From DT-111 sp965263225 (GTDB lineage Bacteria > Bacteroidota > Bacteroidia > Chitinophagales > Saprospiraceae): a stretch of DNA of 64,000 nucleotides. Of the stretch, positions 54,734 through 63,806 are shown one piece after another. The stretch is taken from the NCBI GenBank assembly GCA_965263225.1, contig CBDHHG010000035.1, forward strand, positions 571,083 through 635,082. The letters are read 5' to 3'. A model generated the notes under the pieces. That model did no database searches. It worked only from the letters and a program-made list of their open reading frames with translations, and had not been told where the DNA came from. Within the stretch, counting starts at the first letter, position 1, and each line of letters opens with the position of its first letter. The position numbers were made by a program, and so were the translations under genes.

Positions 54734-55810
54734 TTACTTCTGTCGTGGTTTTACATCCAATATCAAGGATATGATGTTGGAGAATCGATTCTGTGTATCT
54801 CCCACATCGGAAAAGGCGTAGTCAATCCGCAAACTAGAAATTCTCAAGCCCACTCCTAGGCTGGGGCGAACCGACCAAAATTCTGATCCGGCAAAGTCCG
54901 TTTCCTGCTGGAATTGATTAACGCCAGCGCGCAAGAAAATAAAGTCATTGTAGCCAGCTTCCACTCCTAGGCTGGGGTCGATACTGATTGGGTCAGCGGA
55001 GATCAAGGTGTTACGCTTTCCATCAGTAGTCAGGATAGCATTTAACTCTGGTCGAACACTCACTTTATTGTACTGTAAACGATAAGAAGCACCGAGAATT
55101 AGTTGCGGGCGAGTAACCTCTACGCTACTGATTGGAATCTCATTCCCTGTAATTTCAAGAACCTCTTTCTGATCATCGGTAAAGTTGAAGGACCAGGCAT
55201 TGAAGGTTGTAGTCACGTCTTTGGCCATGGCTCCAAAAAGCCATTTACCCCGTTCATATTGGATACCCAAATCCAAACCAAATCCCCATGCCGTGGCAAA
55301 GGGACCAATTCTCCGATGAATTACTTTGACGTTTCCTCCATAATAAAACCCACTACTCTTCATGGTCTTTCTACCCGCATAGCTCAATAAGAAGGCATAG
55401 TCGGCGGAGGAAAATTCGGATACATTGTCAAAATTTACGGTGCCATCATCCTCATATAAACTTAGCGTGTTTGGGATTTGGTCAATGCCAAAGCGGATCA
55501 ATGAGATACCTAATCGAGTATTGGCATTCTTTAATGGAAGGGTAGCTCCGAGATAATCATTCTGCCCGACACCGGCGAACCATTCGGTATGCATCGCGCC
55601 CAATTGCAACCCATTTTCGCGAGGGATTCGTGCCAAACCTGCTGGATTCCAGGCAGAAGCAGTTACATCATCTACACCTGCCACCATGGCATTGCCCATG
55701 CCCTGTGCCCGGGCTCCGATACCGATCGAAAGAAATTCATTGCTATACTTCTGCCCCAAGAGTGGGAAAACAAGGAAAAAACTACCAGCGAGGAGTAATA
55801 ATCGAACCAT
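54734..55810 (-). CDS. PorV/PorQ-family outer membrane protein
   Basis: 358 residues. Signal peptide (VRLLLLAGSFFLVFPLLG) and a beta-barrel of the FadL-like type with the family opening SIGIGARAQGMGNAMVAGVDDVTASAWNPAGL. PorV and PorQ shuttle T9SS cargo to the attachment complex. The YAFSDVGDTQNRF C-terminal segment is typical. porU, often beside porV, is absent, so this may be a paralogue of true PorV. An orphan sorting-domain fragment lies 135 bases upstream. Confidence 0.88.
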   Translation of the reverse strand: MVRLLLLAGSFFLVFPLLGQKYSNEFLSIGIGARAQGMGNAMVAGVDDVTASAWNPAGLARIPRENGLQLGAMHTEWFAGVGQNDYLGATLPLKNANTRLGISLIRFGIDQIPNTLSLYEDDGTVNFDNVSEFSSADYAFLLSYAGRKTMKSSGFYYGGNVKVIHRRIGPFATAWGFGLDLGIQYERGKWLFGAMAKDVTTTFNAWSFNFTDDQKEVLEITGNEIPISSVEVTRPQLILGASYRLQYNKVSVRPELNAILTTDGKRNTLISADPISIDPSLGVEAGYNDFIFLRAGVNQFQQETDFAGSEFWSVRPSLGVGLRISSLRIDYAFSDVGDTQNRFSNIISLILDVKPRQK

Positions 55811-55945
55811 ACATCGTTTTTGATACGGGGGTTAAAGGGAAGGCCAAAATTATGGCTTTCCTAGGCTATATCTATAATACGAAGCATTCAATTTTATGTT
55901 ATGTCAGTCCTGTTCTTTTTTTAGCAGCTGTGTCTGATGAGGGAC

Positions 55946-56140
55946 TTATTGCTTAACTACCTTGTGAATTTGACGGGAGCCATTATTTAAGTAGATTTCC
56001 ACGATATAGATACTGGGCGGAAGAGTATGCATGGGGATATCCAGTTGAGGAAGATTTGCAATTTGGCCTTGTTTGACTTGATGTCCATAGGTGTCGTACA
56101 GAGCATATCCTGTTATCGTACTCTTGGACTCATAGTTCAT
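55946..56140 (-). pseudogene. Orphan T9SS sorting-domain fragment
   Basis: 64 residues that look like the last two-thirds of a type A sorting domain (ALYDTYGHQVKQG, then LPPSIYIVEIYLNNGSRQIHKVVKQ). The usual opening PNP motif and any passenger or signal peptide are missing. An in-frame stop lies directly before the ATG, and the upstream gene starts 34 bases away. Most likely the 3' remnant of a deleted T9SS cargo gene. Confidence 0.65.
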
Positions 56141-56174
56141 TTACAGTGGTTCAATGATGGAATGCATTGCCGTC

Positions 56175-57263
56175 TTATACTTCCTGAATTTCCCCTTCTT
56201 CTGTCGACAAGGATGAAGTTTCTGATTCTTCGGTTTGAAGGCGAGTAGCCTCAGCCAGCGCATTTTCTTCTTCCGTTTGTTCTTTTAGGTCCCTGTTTAC
56301 GGCAATACTTGCATTTAATTCGTACCCAATTAAGATCACCATGGCGTTTAACTGCATCCAAAGCATCAAAATAATGAAAGCAGTAATGGACCCATAAAAC
56401 CGGTCATAGGACTCATAGCGACCAAAGTTATCTATATAAAAGGAGAAGATCAATGATGACAATAAAGAAAGGGTTGTAGCTAGGGTGGTACCCGGAGAAA
56501 ACCAATCGAATCGTTTGATTGCTGGCGCACCATATCTATAGATGAATGAGATACCGAAGTAGTACAAGGAGATGGTGGTAAGCCATCGGATGAAGGCAAA
56601 TCCAAACGTAGCGAAACCGTCCAGCGGAATCCAGTTATCTAGCCAGCCAACAATTGTATTGCCTAGAATAATGAATACAACTGAAACAATCAACATAAAG
56701 CCCAAAACAGCCGTCAAAATAATTGATAGCATACGTTTTCGTACAGTCCCTCTCCTTTTGAAAATTTTGACATGAGATTTTTCGAAACTCTTCATCAGTG
56801 CCATCATACCATTAGAAGAGAAATAAATGGCAAGGACCACCCCAAAGGAAAGTAAACCGATGTTACGTTTACTTGTCAAGTTTTTTGCTAGTTGAAACAA
56901 TTGATCTCCAGATTTACCCGGCATGACCTCTTTAATCTGGGCATATAGAAACCCTTCAAAGTCCCCACCTAAGGGCACAAACTGCTCAAATACTTCTTGA
57001 AAGAAAGGGAGTAGGGTCAAAAGCAGAATTAGAGAGGGGAATAGGGAAAGAAAGAAACTGAAGGCAATAGAATTGGCTCTGGTACTTAGATCAAATCTCC
57101 GAATCTCATTAAATACGAAGACCAGGGTATCGTCAATAGGGACACCAAAGAAGCCTGGAAGAGAATGCGTTTTGGCCCATTCCAACACACGAACCGTCAA
57201 GGGATGCTTGGTGAAGTATTCTTGGATGGCCTTTACATTCCATATTTTCCTGCTACTGCTCAA
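56175..57263 (-). CDS. YihY/BrkB-family membrane protein
   Basis: 362 residues with six membrane helices and the family segments AIAFSFFLSLFPSLILLLT-like (helix 1) and MLWMQLNAMVILIGYELNA at the last helices. Function is unsettled; sometimes annotated as RNase BN by mistake. The acidic Glu/Thr/Ser C-terminal tail of about 35 residues is likely disordered. Its start overlaps the end of the thioesterase gene by 11 bases, so the two are co-translated. Confidence 0.9.
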   Translation of the reverse strand: MSSSRKIWNVKAIQEYFTKHPLTVRVLEWAKTHSLPGFFGVPIDDTLVFVFNEIRRFDLSTRANSIAFSFFLSLFPSLILLLTLLPFFQEVFEQFVPLGGDFEGFLYAQIKEVMPGKSGDQLFQLAKNLTSKRNIGLLSFGVVLAIYFSSNGMMALMKSFEKSHVKIFKRRGTVRKRMLSIILTAVLGFMLIVSVVFIILGNTIVGWLDNWIPLDGFATFGFAFIRWLTTISLYYFGISFIYRYGAPAIKRFDWFSPGTTLATTLSLLSSLIFSFYIDNFGRYESYDRFYGSITAFIILMLWMQLNAMVILIGYELNASIAVNRDLKEQTEEENALAEATRLQTEESETSSLSTEEGEIQEV

Positions 57264-57666
57264 AGTAAGGCTGTAGTTTATCGGTCAAAAAAGAGGGTGC
57301 AGTTACCGTCTTATTGGTAGCTTGTTCCACAAAACACAACTTTACGCTACCGCCATTCACCAGTTTTCCCTTAGGGTTGAATAGCTCATGATGGAATACG
57401 ATATGTTGTTGGGGGAGCTGCCGTAATTCTGTACGTACCCTGATCAATTCATCATATCTAGCTGGGCGAACGAAACGCATTTGCAAAGACATGACCGGCA
57501 TCAAAATGCCATAGTCAACTTCCATACTTTGGTAGGTCAGGCCAATGGAACGAATCATTTCAGCACGTCCAACTTCATAGTAGGTGGCATAATTTCCGTA
57601 ATACAAGTAGCCCATTTGGTCCGTTTCGGCGTAGCGAACCCGGATGTGAGTCTCATGTCTGAACAT
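57253..57666 (-). CDS. YbgC-type acyl-CoA thioesterase
   Basis: 137 residues, single hot-dog domain. The 4HBT active-site segment is YAETDQMGYLYYGNYATYYE, with the catalytic Asp in ETDQMG. It would hydrolyse short- or medium-chain acyl-CoA or acyl-ACP. In a unit with YihY through an 11-base overlap. Confidence 0.92.
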   Translation of the reverse strand: MFRHETHIRVRYAETDQMGYLYYGNYATYYEVGRAEMIRSIGLTYQSMEVDYGILMPVMSLQMRFVRPARYDELIRVRTELRQLPQQHIVFHHELFNPKGKLVNGGSVKLCFVEQATNKTVTAPSFLTDKLQPYFEQ

Positions 57667-57764
57667 AAGCCCAAATGTAGAAACTAAATAGCAAAAGTAG
57701 AAGAATTGCCGCTTTCGATCAGGCTACAAAAGTTTGATACGGAAGTTTGGGACTGATAAGCCAT

Positions 57765-58439
57765 CTAGAAATTGAGCTGTGGCTTTATCCATTCGTAGTA
57801 GTCGCATTCCTCGAAGATCAATCTAGTCTGTAGGAGTTTTCTGAATTCAGCCTTAGTAGGATTTATTTCATATTGTGGGCGCTCATCGTCCGGTGCTAAA
57901 TCTCTTACAGCAGTAATGGCTTCCAGCTTGCCCATGCGCTCAGGTAAGGTTGTCTTAGACAAGGCTAGATTTCCCATTTGGTCTTTACTTAAGAGCCATA
58001 GCTGCCAATGTTCGCCATTGATTTTGGTATTGAGTAATTGATGTCCTTTGTAGTACTTTAAGATCTGATTGGCTCCGATTTGAAATAAGGTATCTCGATG
58101 GGTGTAGGTACCTGCTAGCGTTTGATTATCCAGGTAAAGAACTTCAAAGGGCATTTCTTGGTCATCTTGGTAAATTCTGCCTTCTTCGAAATATACATGC
58201 TCCATGGCATCTAGCTCAGCTAGACTGGTGACGAAGGTATATGATTTTTCCTTGTAAATGCAATGCTCCTCCACTCGAACAATACTGCTGTCACCGGTGC
58301 AGAAATAGGTTCCTTGATAATGCAACTCAAATGCATTTTGCTCTTTCACTCCTTTGGGTTGAGCATGTGTGAATACCAAGGGAGGCGTGCAGCTAAAACT
58401 AAATAATGACAATATGAATAAGCCAAGTATGTATCTCAT
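57765..58439 (-). CDS. Lipoprotein of unknown function
   Basis: 224 residues. Lipoprotein signal (RYILGLFILSLFSFSC, Cys17). The mature part is polar and beta-rich, with no motif I recognise. Stands alone between the thioesterase and universal stress genes. Confidence 0.75.
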   Translation of the reverse strand: MRYILGLFILSLFSFSCTPPLVFTHAQPKGVKEQNAFELHYQGTYFCTGDSSIVRVEEHCIYKEKSYTFVTSLAELDAMEHVYFEEGRIYQDDQEMPFEVLYLDNQTLAGTYTHRDTLFQIGANQILKYYKGHQLLNTKINGEHWQLWLLSKDQMGNLALSKTTLPERMGKLEAITAVRDLAPDDERPQYEINPTKAEFRKLLQTRLIFEECDYYEWIKPQLNF

Positions 58440-58591
58440 GATCTATGGATTTACACTTTCTCTAATACAATAAAGTTGAAGCAAATGCAGAAGAATGGAA
58501 TTGATGAAAATCAGGTGTTATCGATGATATTTATCAATTATCTGGAGGTAGATAAGGTGCTAACTTGTTGAAGAATAAAAGCTTAATCGAG

Positions 58592-59446
58592 ATGAAAAAG
58601 ATACAAAAGATATTATTCCCAACGGACTTTTCACCAGCTGCTCAAAATGCCTTGCGTTATGCCATTCGCCTGGCAGATGAACTGGAGGCGTCTATCCAGA
58701 TTTTGCACATTGTTTACCCTCAAGCTGAACCGCTTGATTTTCCTGCCTTGGCCACGGAAGCCACGCAGCAGCAAGTAGGGGCAGCCGAGATGATCATCAA
58801 AAGAACAGTAGAAGAAACCCTGGCTCAGGTACAGACAGCGGGGAAGCTAAAAAATACCCCTGTTGTACTTCCCGATGTAGAGATTGGAACGCCGACCAAT
58901 CTTATTACGAGGATAGCAGAGCGCGATGAAATAGACCTGATCGTGATGGGGGCAAAAGGGGAACATAGTATGATAGAGAAGGCTTTTGGTCGAGTGTCCT
59001 TAGGAGTGGTTAAGAATGCGAATACGCCGGTTTTGCTGGTACCAGAAGATGCGATCTTTAAGCCAGTCAAAAATGTGGCTTATGCTTCTAATCTTTTGGA
59101 CACAGATGTTTACTATATCTGGCAAACGCAACAGATGATGGAACCTTTTGATGCCGCGTTACGCGTCATCCACGTTGAGACTGATGAGATTGGAAAACCT
59201 ACAGCCCTGGATGACTTTAAAGCCCTGTTTGCGGAAAATCCTAAATACAACAAGCTGAGTTTTCACGAACTAAACGGTGATGAGGTTGAGGTAGTCTTAA
59301 GCGGTTTCATGGAGGCTTGGGATATAGATATTATGGCCCTATTCGCTCCAAACTATGGCTTCTTTGAAAGTATTTTCCACCGAAGCTTAGGTAAGAAACT
59401 GCTAAAGATTACGGAGGTACCCTTGTTGTTTATGAAGAAACAATAG
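58592..59446 (+). CDS. Tandem universal stress protein
   Basis: 284 residues from the ATG at 58592 (KKIQKILFPTDFS); a TTG nine codons upstream is less likely. Two UspA domains: the first (1-150) has the ATP-site motif GAKGEHSMIEKAFGRVSLGVVKNANTPVLLVP; the second (about 155-284) lacks the full GxxG-x9-G-S/T motif, so only the first probably binds nucleotide. Convergent with arginine deiminase. Confidence 0.92.
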   Translation: MKKIQKILFPTDFSPAAQNALRYAIRLADELEASIQILHIVYPQAEPLDFPALATEATQQQVGAAEMIIKRTVEETLAQVQTAGKLKNTPVVLPDVEIGTPTNLITRIAERDEIDLIVMGAKGEHSMIEKAFGRVSLGVVKNANTPVLLVPEDAIFKPVKNVAYASNLLDTDVYYIWQTQQMMEPFDAALRVIHVETDEIGKPTALDDFKALFAENPKYNKLSFHELNGDEVEVVLSGFMEAWDIDIMALFAPNYGFFESIFHRSLGKKLLKITEVPLLFMKKQ

Positions 59447-59501
59447 GTGATGTTGAATGAAGAATAGGGAAGGAATAATTGAGGAAGAAAGGGATGAGTG
59501 G

Positions 59502-59543
59502 AGAAATCGGAAGTTAGGCCTACCAATCTATCTTCCGATTTCT
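59502..59543. terminator. Hairpin between convergent usp and arginine deiminase genes
   Basis: A 12-bp perfect stem AGAAATCGGAAG/CTTCCGATTTCT (59502-59513 and 59532-59543). Only short T-stretches flank it, so termination is inferred from its position. Confidence 0.5.
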
Positions 59544-59558
59544 TGCTAGGATAGCTTG

Positions 59559-60818
59559 TTATCCCCGCTCGATGGGGCAGGTCATACAATGTGATCCACC
59601 TCTGGCCCGACTTAATTCGCTCGAAGGTAAGGTAATGATGGTTTTTTTGACCTCTTCAGGCAGGACGATACCATCCTTAAAGGCTTCAAGAAGATCAGGG
59701 GCATGTACCACCCGGTATCCCGCAGCTTTAAAAGCAAGTTCAGTTTTGGGATTCCGATCGTAGGTAATAGCTACCCCCGGTTTAAGCGCCACCAGATTGC
59801 AGCCATCTGTCCACTGTTCTCGCTCCTGATAGGGCGTCTCACCTTGTCCGCTTAAGATAAAGCGTGCATCTGGTGTGAGTTCAGATTCTATAAACTCCTT
59901 AACGGACGGATAGCGTTTCTTACTTCCTTCTATGTTGTGAACTTCTACATAGGAACTAAGACCATCAATAATGATGGGCTTGTAGGCTACATAGTCATTT
60001 TCATCAATCTGTGTGAAGATGGTATCCAAATGCATATAAGAACGCTCATGCGGTACGTGAACCAGTACTACATTCCGGATAACCTTCTTTTCGAAAAGGA
60101 TTTTTTTCAAGGATTCAAAGCCATGTGGTGTACTTCTTTCGCTAGCACCAATGAGTAAATATTCGTGATGTAGTATCATCATATCTCCACCTTCGATGGA
60201 AACCATTTCGCCCTTTTTGGAAGGCGGGAACAGATCAACATTGTTGAGGTTGATAATTCTTCCTTCTTTGCGCAGCCTTCTAAAGATAGGATGTGCCCAG
60301 ATAATGAAGCGAATGATAAAGTTTTCGCGGAAACGGGCCATCTTTGATGCCTTGGTGATAATGATGTGATCATTGACCGTGACGGCGATGTCTCGGGTGA
60401 AAATAAAGTTGGGAATGGGATCAAAAAGGAAGTGATCTTCTTCTTTATAATATCCGGTAATCAAGACCCTAGCCAACTCCTGATTGGTCATTTGTTGTAG
60501 AACTTGCTCAAAGCTGTGCGGCAGCTCTTCGTAATCGACTACTTTTTCAATCATTTCCTGCTTGCTATCATCGTCGGCAGAAAGAGCTTCTTCCAGTAGC
60601 TGTTCTACTTCTAGTACATTTTCAGCTTGCAGGAAAGATTTTAGAATGTCCGTGAACACATCGTGTTCTTCTTGCATTTTGGGCAAATGGACAATATCGT
60701 CGAACAACAGTTCTTCTGCCCGCTTAGGCGTAATTCGGCTAATACCTTCATCAGGCCGATGCACAATCACACGCCTTAGTGGCGCGATTTCGGATTTCAC
60801 ATTCACTTGATTGGTCAT
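59559..60818 (-). CDS. Arginine deiminase
   Basis: 419 residues, full length. Hydrolyses arginine to citrulline and ammonia. Guanidino-modifying fold with FDPIPNFIFTRDIAV (substrate Asp), HLDTIFTQID (catalytic His region) and the nucleophile C411 in GGSHCMTCPIERG. The carbamoyl transferase and carbamate kinase of the fermentative pathway are not adjacent. It follows the FAD oxidoreductase gene by 7 bases on the same strand. Confidence 0.93.
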   Translation of the reverse strand: MTNQVNVKSEIAPLRRVIVHRPDEGISRITPKRAEELLFDDIVHLPKMQEEHDVFTDILKSFLQAENVLEVEQLLEEALSADDDSKQEMIEKVVDYEELPHSFEQVLQQMTNQELARVLITGYYKEEDHFLFDPIPNFIFTRDIAVTVNDHIIITKASKMARFRENFIIRFIIWAHPIFRRLRKEGRIINLNNVDLFPPSKKGEMVSIEGGDMMILHHEYLLIGASERSTPHGFESLKKILFEKKVIRNVVLVHVPHERSYMHLDTIFTQIDENDYVAYKPIIIDGLSSYVEVHNIEGSKKRYPSVKEFIESELTPDARFILSGQGETPYQEREQWTDGCNLVALKPGVAITYDRNPKTELAFKAAGYRVVHAPDLLEAFKDGIVLPEEVKKTIITLPSSELSRARGGSHCMTCPIERG

Positions 60819-60825
60819 AACTTGG

Positions 60826-61971
60826 TTAGAGCTTTATTACTTTTTCTATTTCGTAAATAGAATTAATCTTTCCGGCAAAGATGCAATAAAATCGGGGATT
60901 TTCATTTAGGATGGCAATTTCGGTTGGGCGGCCATCATCTATGTGGTTAGCCTTCAATTTAGACTTGATGGTAAACATGGAACCTAAATAAAACAGCTGT
61001 ACTTCTTCTCGCAGGTACAGTTGAATTTGCCGCTTCATTTTGCTGTAGTTGGAAGCAGGTCGAGCGTGACAAGAATTGCAAATGGAGGGGAAATCAGGAC
61101 GGCAAGCTGTATTGATGACTTGGCAATCGAACTGTGGCAGAGGAACGTGTGCTACCTTATGGTGGGTGTAAGCTACCGAGGAAAGAGAAAGTAGTCCAGA
61201 TAGCCCATAGGGCATGATAGATGCAAATTGCCCATCCATGACCGTTAAGCCCAGATCTTTCAATTGAGGAGAACTCACAAAGGCCATTTCTGAAATCTCG
61301 TGCATTAGTGGTATATCTGACAAGCCAAAACGGCGGTTTACTCCATTGCTATTGGCATAGGTAGCGTTAATTACCTGTTTGGCAACCAATACCTTGTTAC
61401 CATCGGACGAAAGGTTTTGTAGGGTAAGCTGCCACTGATTTACATCTGTCTGGACCGTTTTAAGCTCATGATGTTTCAGCACATGGATCGAAGCAGCTTC
61501 CTTCAGTTTAAATCTATAGTAGTTGGCAATGAGAATGGGATCAAAGGTATACTCTTGTGTCAGAAACAAAGCCTCTAGCCGATCTAATCGGATACTAGAG
61601 TGCTGCTCCACTTTTTGACAGGGCAAGCCAATAAATTCACAAAATCGTTCAAATTGTGCTCCATCTGTAAAAGAGCTATACTGATCTATGGCATAGTATT
61701 TATCAAAGGAAGAGTGTATGAAGGCTTGGTGATCCTTAGTGAAACGGGCCTTATTATCATCCGACATGAGGGCAGTAGCAATACTTCTTGGGTAGTGGTA
61801 GCCACTGTGCAGTCTGGCTTGATTTACGATCGATGCCTTAGCCATCAACTGCTTTTCTTTCTCGATCAAAACAACATAACATCCCTGCTCGGCTAGATAC
61901 AAGGCTGCATACACGCCAAATAACCCACCGCCAATGATGGCGAAATCATATGTCTCCTTTGGGTTAGCCAT
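60826..61971 (-). CDS. FAD-dependent oxidoreductase, DAO family
   Basis: 381 residues. N-terminal dinucleotide-binding fold FAIIGGGLFGVYAALYLAEQG followed by the VVLIEKE strand. The substrate half is not specific enough to name a reaction. A cluster HARPASNYSKMKRQIQ and CRPDFPSICNSC with several Cys is unusual for the family. Its start overlaps the aldo/keto reductase stop by 8 bases. Confidence 0.85.
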   Translation of the reverse strand: MANPKETYDFAIIGGGLFGVYAALYLAEQGCYVVLIEKEKQLMAKASIVNQARLHSGYHYPRSIATALMSDDNKARFTKDHQAFIHSSFDKYYAIDQYSSFTDGAQFERFCEFIGLPCQKVEQHSSIRLDRLEALFLTQEYTFDPILIANYYRFKLKEAASIHVLKHHELKTVQTDVNQWQLTLQNLSSDGNKVLVAKQVINATYANSNGVNRRFGLSDIPLMHEISEMAFVSSPQLKDLGLTVMDGQFASIMPYGLSGLLSLSSVAYTHHKVAHVPLPQFDCQVINTACRPDFPSICNSCHARPASNYSKMKRQIQLYLREEVQLFYLGSMFTIKSKLKANHIDDGRPTEIAILNENPRFYCIFAGKINSIYEIEKVIKL

Positions 61972-62888
61972 GGGAAGACAAAGTCGCTAATCTGTGATAG
62001 AGATCCTGATGTTGTCCAGCCTTTAGCTGTTGAAAGAAATCCAAGGTAGACTGCAATTGCTCCATCTTGGAAGGGCCAATGAGGATGCCTCTGATATCAG
62101 GACTGTAGTAGGTATAAACCATGCTACATTCATTGAAGCGCGTAAGGGGAGCGGCGGAAGATTTTGCATTGTAATCTGCCAAACTAGTAGAAACTTGTGC
62201 AAGTAGATCTTGATATTTTTCCCTTGGAACATTTCTTACGGCGGTAGAGCTGTCCTGTCGATAGGTGGCTGTAGGGAACTTGAGCCCGCCGGCATTGATT
62301 CCATATGCTAAAAACCTAGGGTGGCCATGGAAGGCAGCATATCTAGGGTAGTCAGAATATACGAGATTGTGCTTTAGCTGAATATCCCAATCAAAGGAAA
62401 AGGAAGCATTCAGTTCATGATAAAGCTCCGGATGTTTAATCCCGCTCAAGCCAATTTTGAGGCCTTCTTTTCTGATGAAATCTAGGGCTTCCAAGCTGTC
62501 CTTTATGGCGTCACTGTCCGCTCTATTGTCCCAGTGGACCATCAGTTCCGCCAATTGGTCGCCAAATAGATATCGATATTCGTGATAAATGATTTGAATG
62601 AAACTTGGAGTCAGATTATTCTCCGGTGTGTACAGGTTGTTGATACTTCCAATTTTCATTAGAACCTTTAAATCTTGCACCCCATTGGCCTGTATCCAAT
62701 CGTGCAAGATACCCTCAGAAGCGCGGAAATCATCCGGGTTTTTGTTGATTGGGTAATTAGTAGCGGCATCTACCCAACGAAAGCCACCTTCATAGAAGAA
62801 ATCCAGTAATTTAAAGGCTTGTGCCTTTGGAATCGTCCAGGCCCATAAAGCGGGTACCGAGTATGAGATCGATTGAAGACTTTCACAG
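61964..62888 (-). CDS. Aldo/keto reductase, 5' part frameshifted
   Basis: The clean open frame begins only at 62707, but in-frame protein with the family fingerprint continues upstream (WAWTIPKAQAFKLLDFFYEGG, VDAATNYPINKN), so the ATG at 62707 is internal. No usable start exists in that frame. Dropping one T in TTTATGG (near 62854) restores LILGTRLWAWTIP, and a GTG at 62888 overlapping the glycosyltransferase TGA would then be a natural start. The main domain shows the TIM-barrel AKR elements LMVHWDNRADSDAI and LIGPSK. Whether the indels are real or sequencing errors is unresolved. Confidence 0.7.
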
Positions 62889-63622
62889 TTTGATTTGTGT
62901 TTTTTTGCTTTTGATGGCGCGCATGGATTTAATGTAACGTTTGGCCAATGGAATGATCCTGTACTTGACTGCTAGTAGCATCATCGGTCCACTTCACTGG
63001 TAAGCTCGTATAGACTTCATTTTTTGCCATTCGCTGATGATTAATAGCTCTGTAGAGAAGAACCAACCATCATTATCAGCACCCAATGCGTGCAACTTCG
63101 GATATAACTCCCTGCGCAAAAACTTAAAGCCACACATACCGTCGGAAAATCGCGTGCCCAGGTAAGTTTGCAAGAGCCAATTGAATCCGCGGGAGGCAAT
63201 TTCACGTTTTGAAACTTCGACCAATTACCTTTGAATTCTTGATGCAGTCTAGTGCCATAAACGAGATCAGCACCGTTCTTCAGTCGAGTGCCCGATAGGC
63301 TTCTAGAAAATGAGGAAGATCAGTAGCGAGATCTAAGGTCCATATAGCCTACAATATCTGCTTCTGAGATTGGCCCCATGATGTCTTCAAGGCCAGGCCT
63401 ACCCCACGCCTCGGAACTTGCAAATATTGTACCTCCTTCCCACTGTGTATCCAATTGCTTACCAATGACAGGGGTTTGATCCTCAGAACCATTATCAGCA
63501 ATAACGATACGCCATTGATTGGGGGAGGGAAAATTAGATTTTAAGAAGTCGTGTAAAATGCCTACATTTTCCGCTAAAGTGGCCTCTTCATTGAGGACGG
63601 GAATGGTGACATCGAAAGTCAT
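62885..63622 (-). pseudogene. Glycosyltransferase family 2 gene broken by many frameshifts
   Basis: Start at 63622 with the GT2 opening VTIPVLNEEATLAENV and VIADNGSEDQT. Beyond residue ~70 the conserved protein jumps between all three frames: QVPRRGVGLALKTSWG, then EADIVGYMD, then LATDLPHFLEAYRALD, then NGADLVYGTRLHQE, then REIASRGFNWLLQTYLGTRF, then LPVKWTDDAT, then PLAKRYIKSMRAIKSKK to TGA at 62885. At least seven single-base indels are needed, some in short homopolymers. Every segment keeps family-like residues. The pattern fits sequence error better than decay; the intact product would be a dolichyl-phosphate-mannose-synthase-like GT2. Confidence 0.75.
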
Positions 63623-63673
63623 ATGACGAGGGTTGATACGGCTGCGAAGATAGACTTGCTACCCAATATATGG

Positions 63674-63704
63674 TTGGACAATTAAGGGTTTTTTTCTTAC
63701 TTTG
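63674..63704 (+). promoter_or_regulatory. Likely promoter of the gene at the right edge
   Basis: TTG (63674-63676), 20 nt, then TTACTTTG (63697-63704), seven of eight matches to TAnnTTTG. It is about 100 bases before the ATG at 63807. Confidence 0.5.
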
Positions 63705-63806
63705 TAGAAAAATGGAGTAGGTTTATCTATAAGCTGTAACCAATTACCACTAATTCCTATTCAGAATGTTTTATTGTAGCGTGATTGTCAAAACGTAGAA
63801 TGGTTT

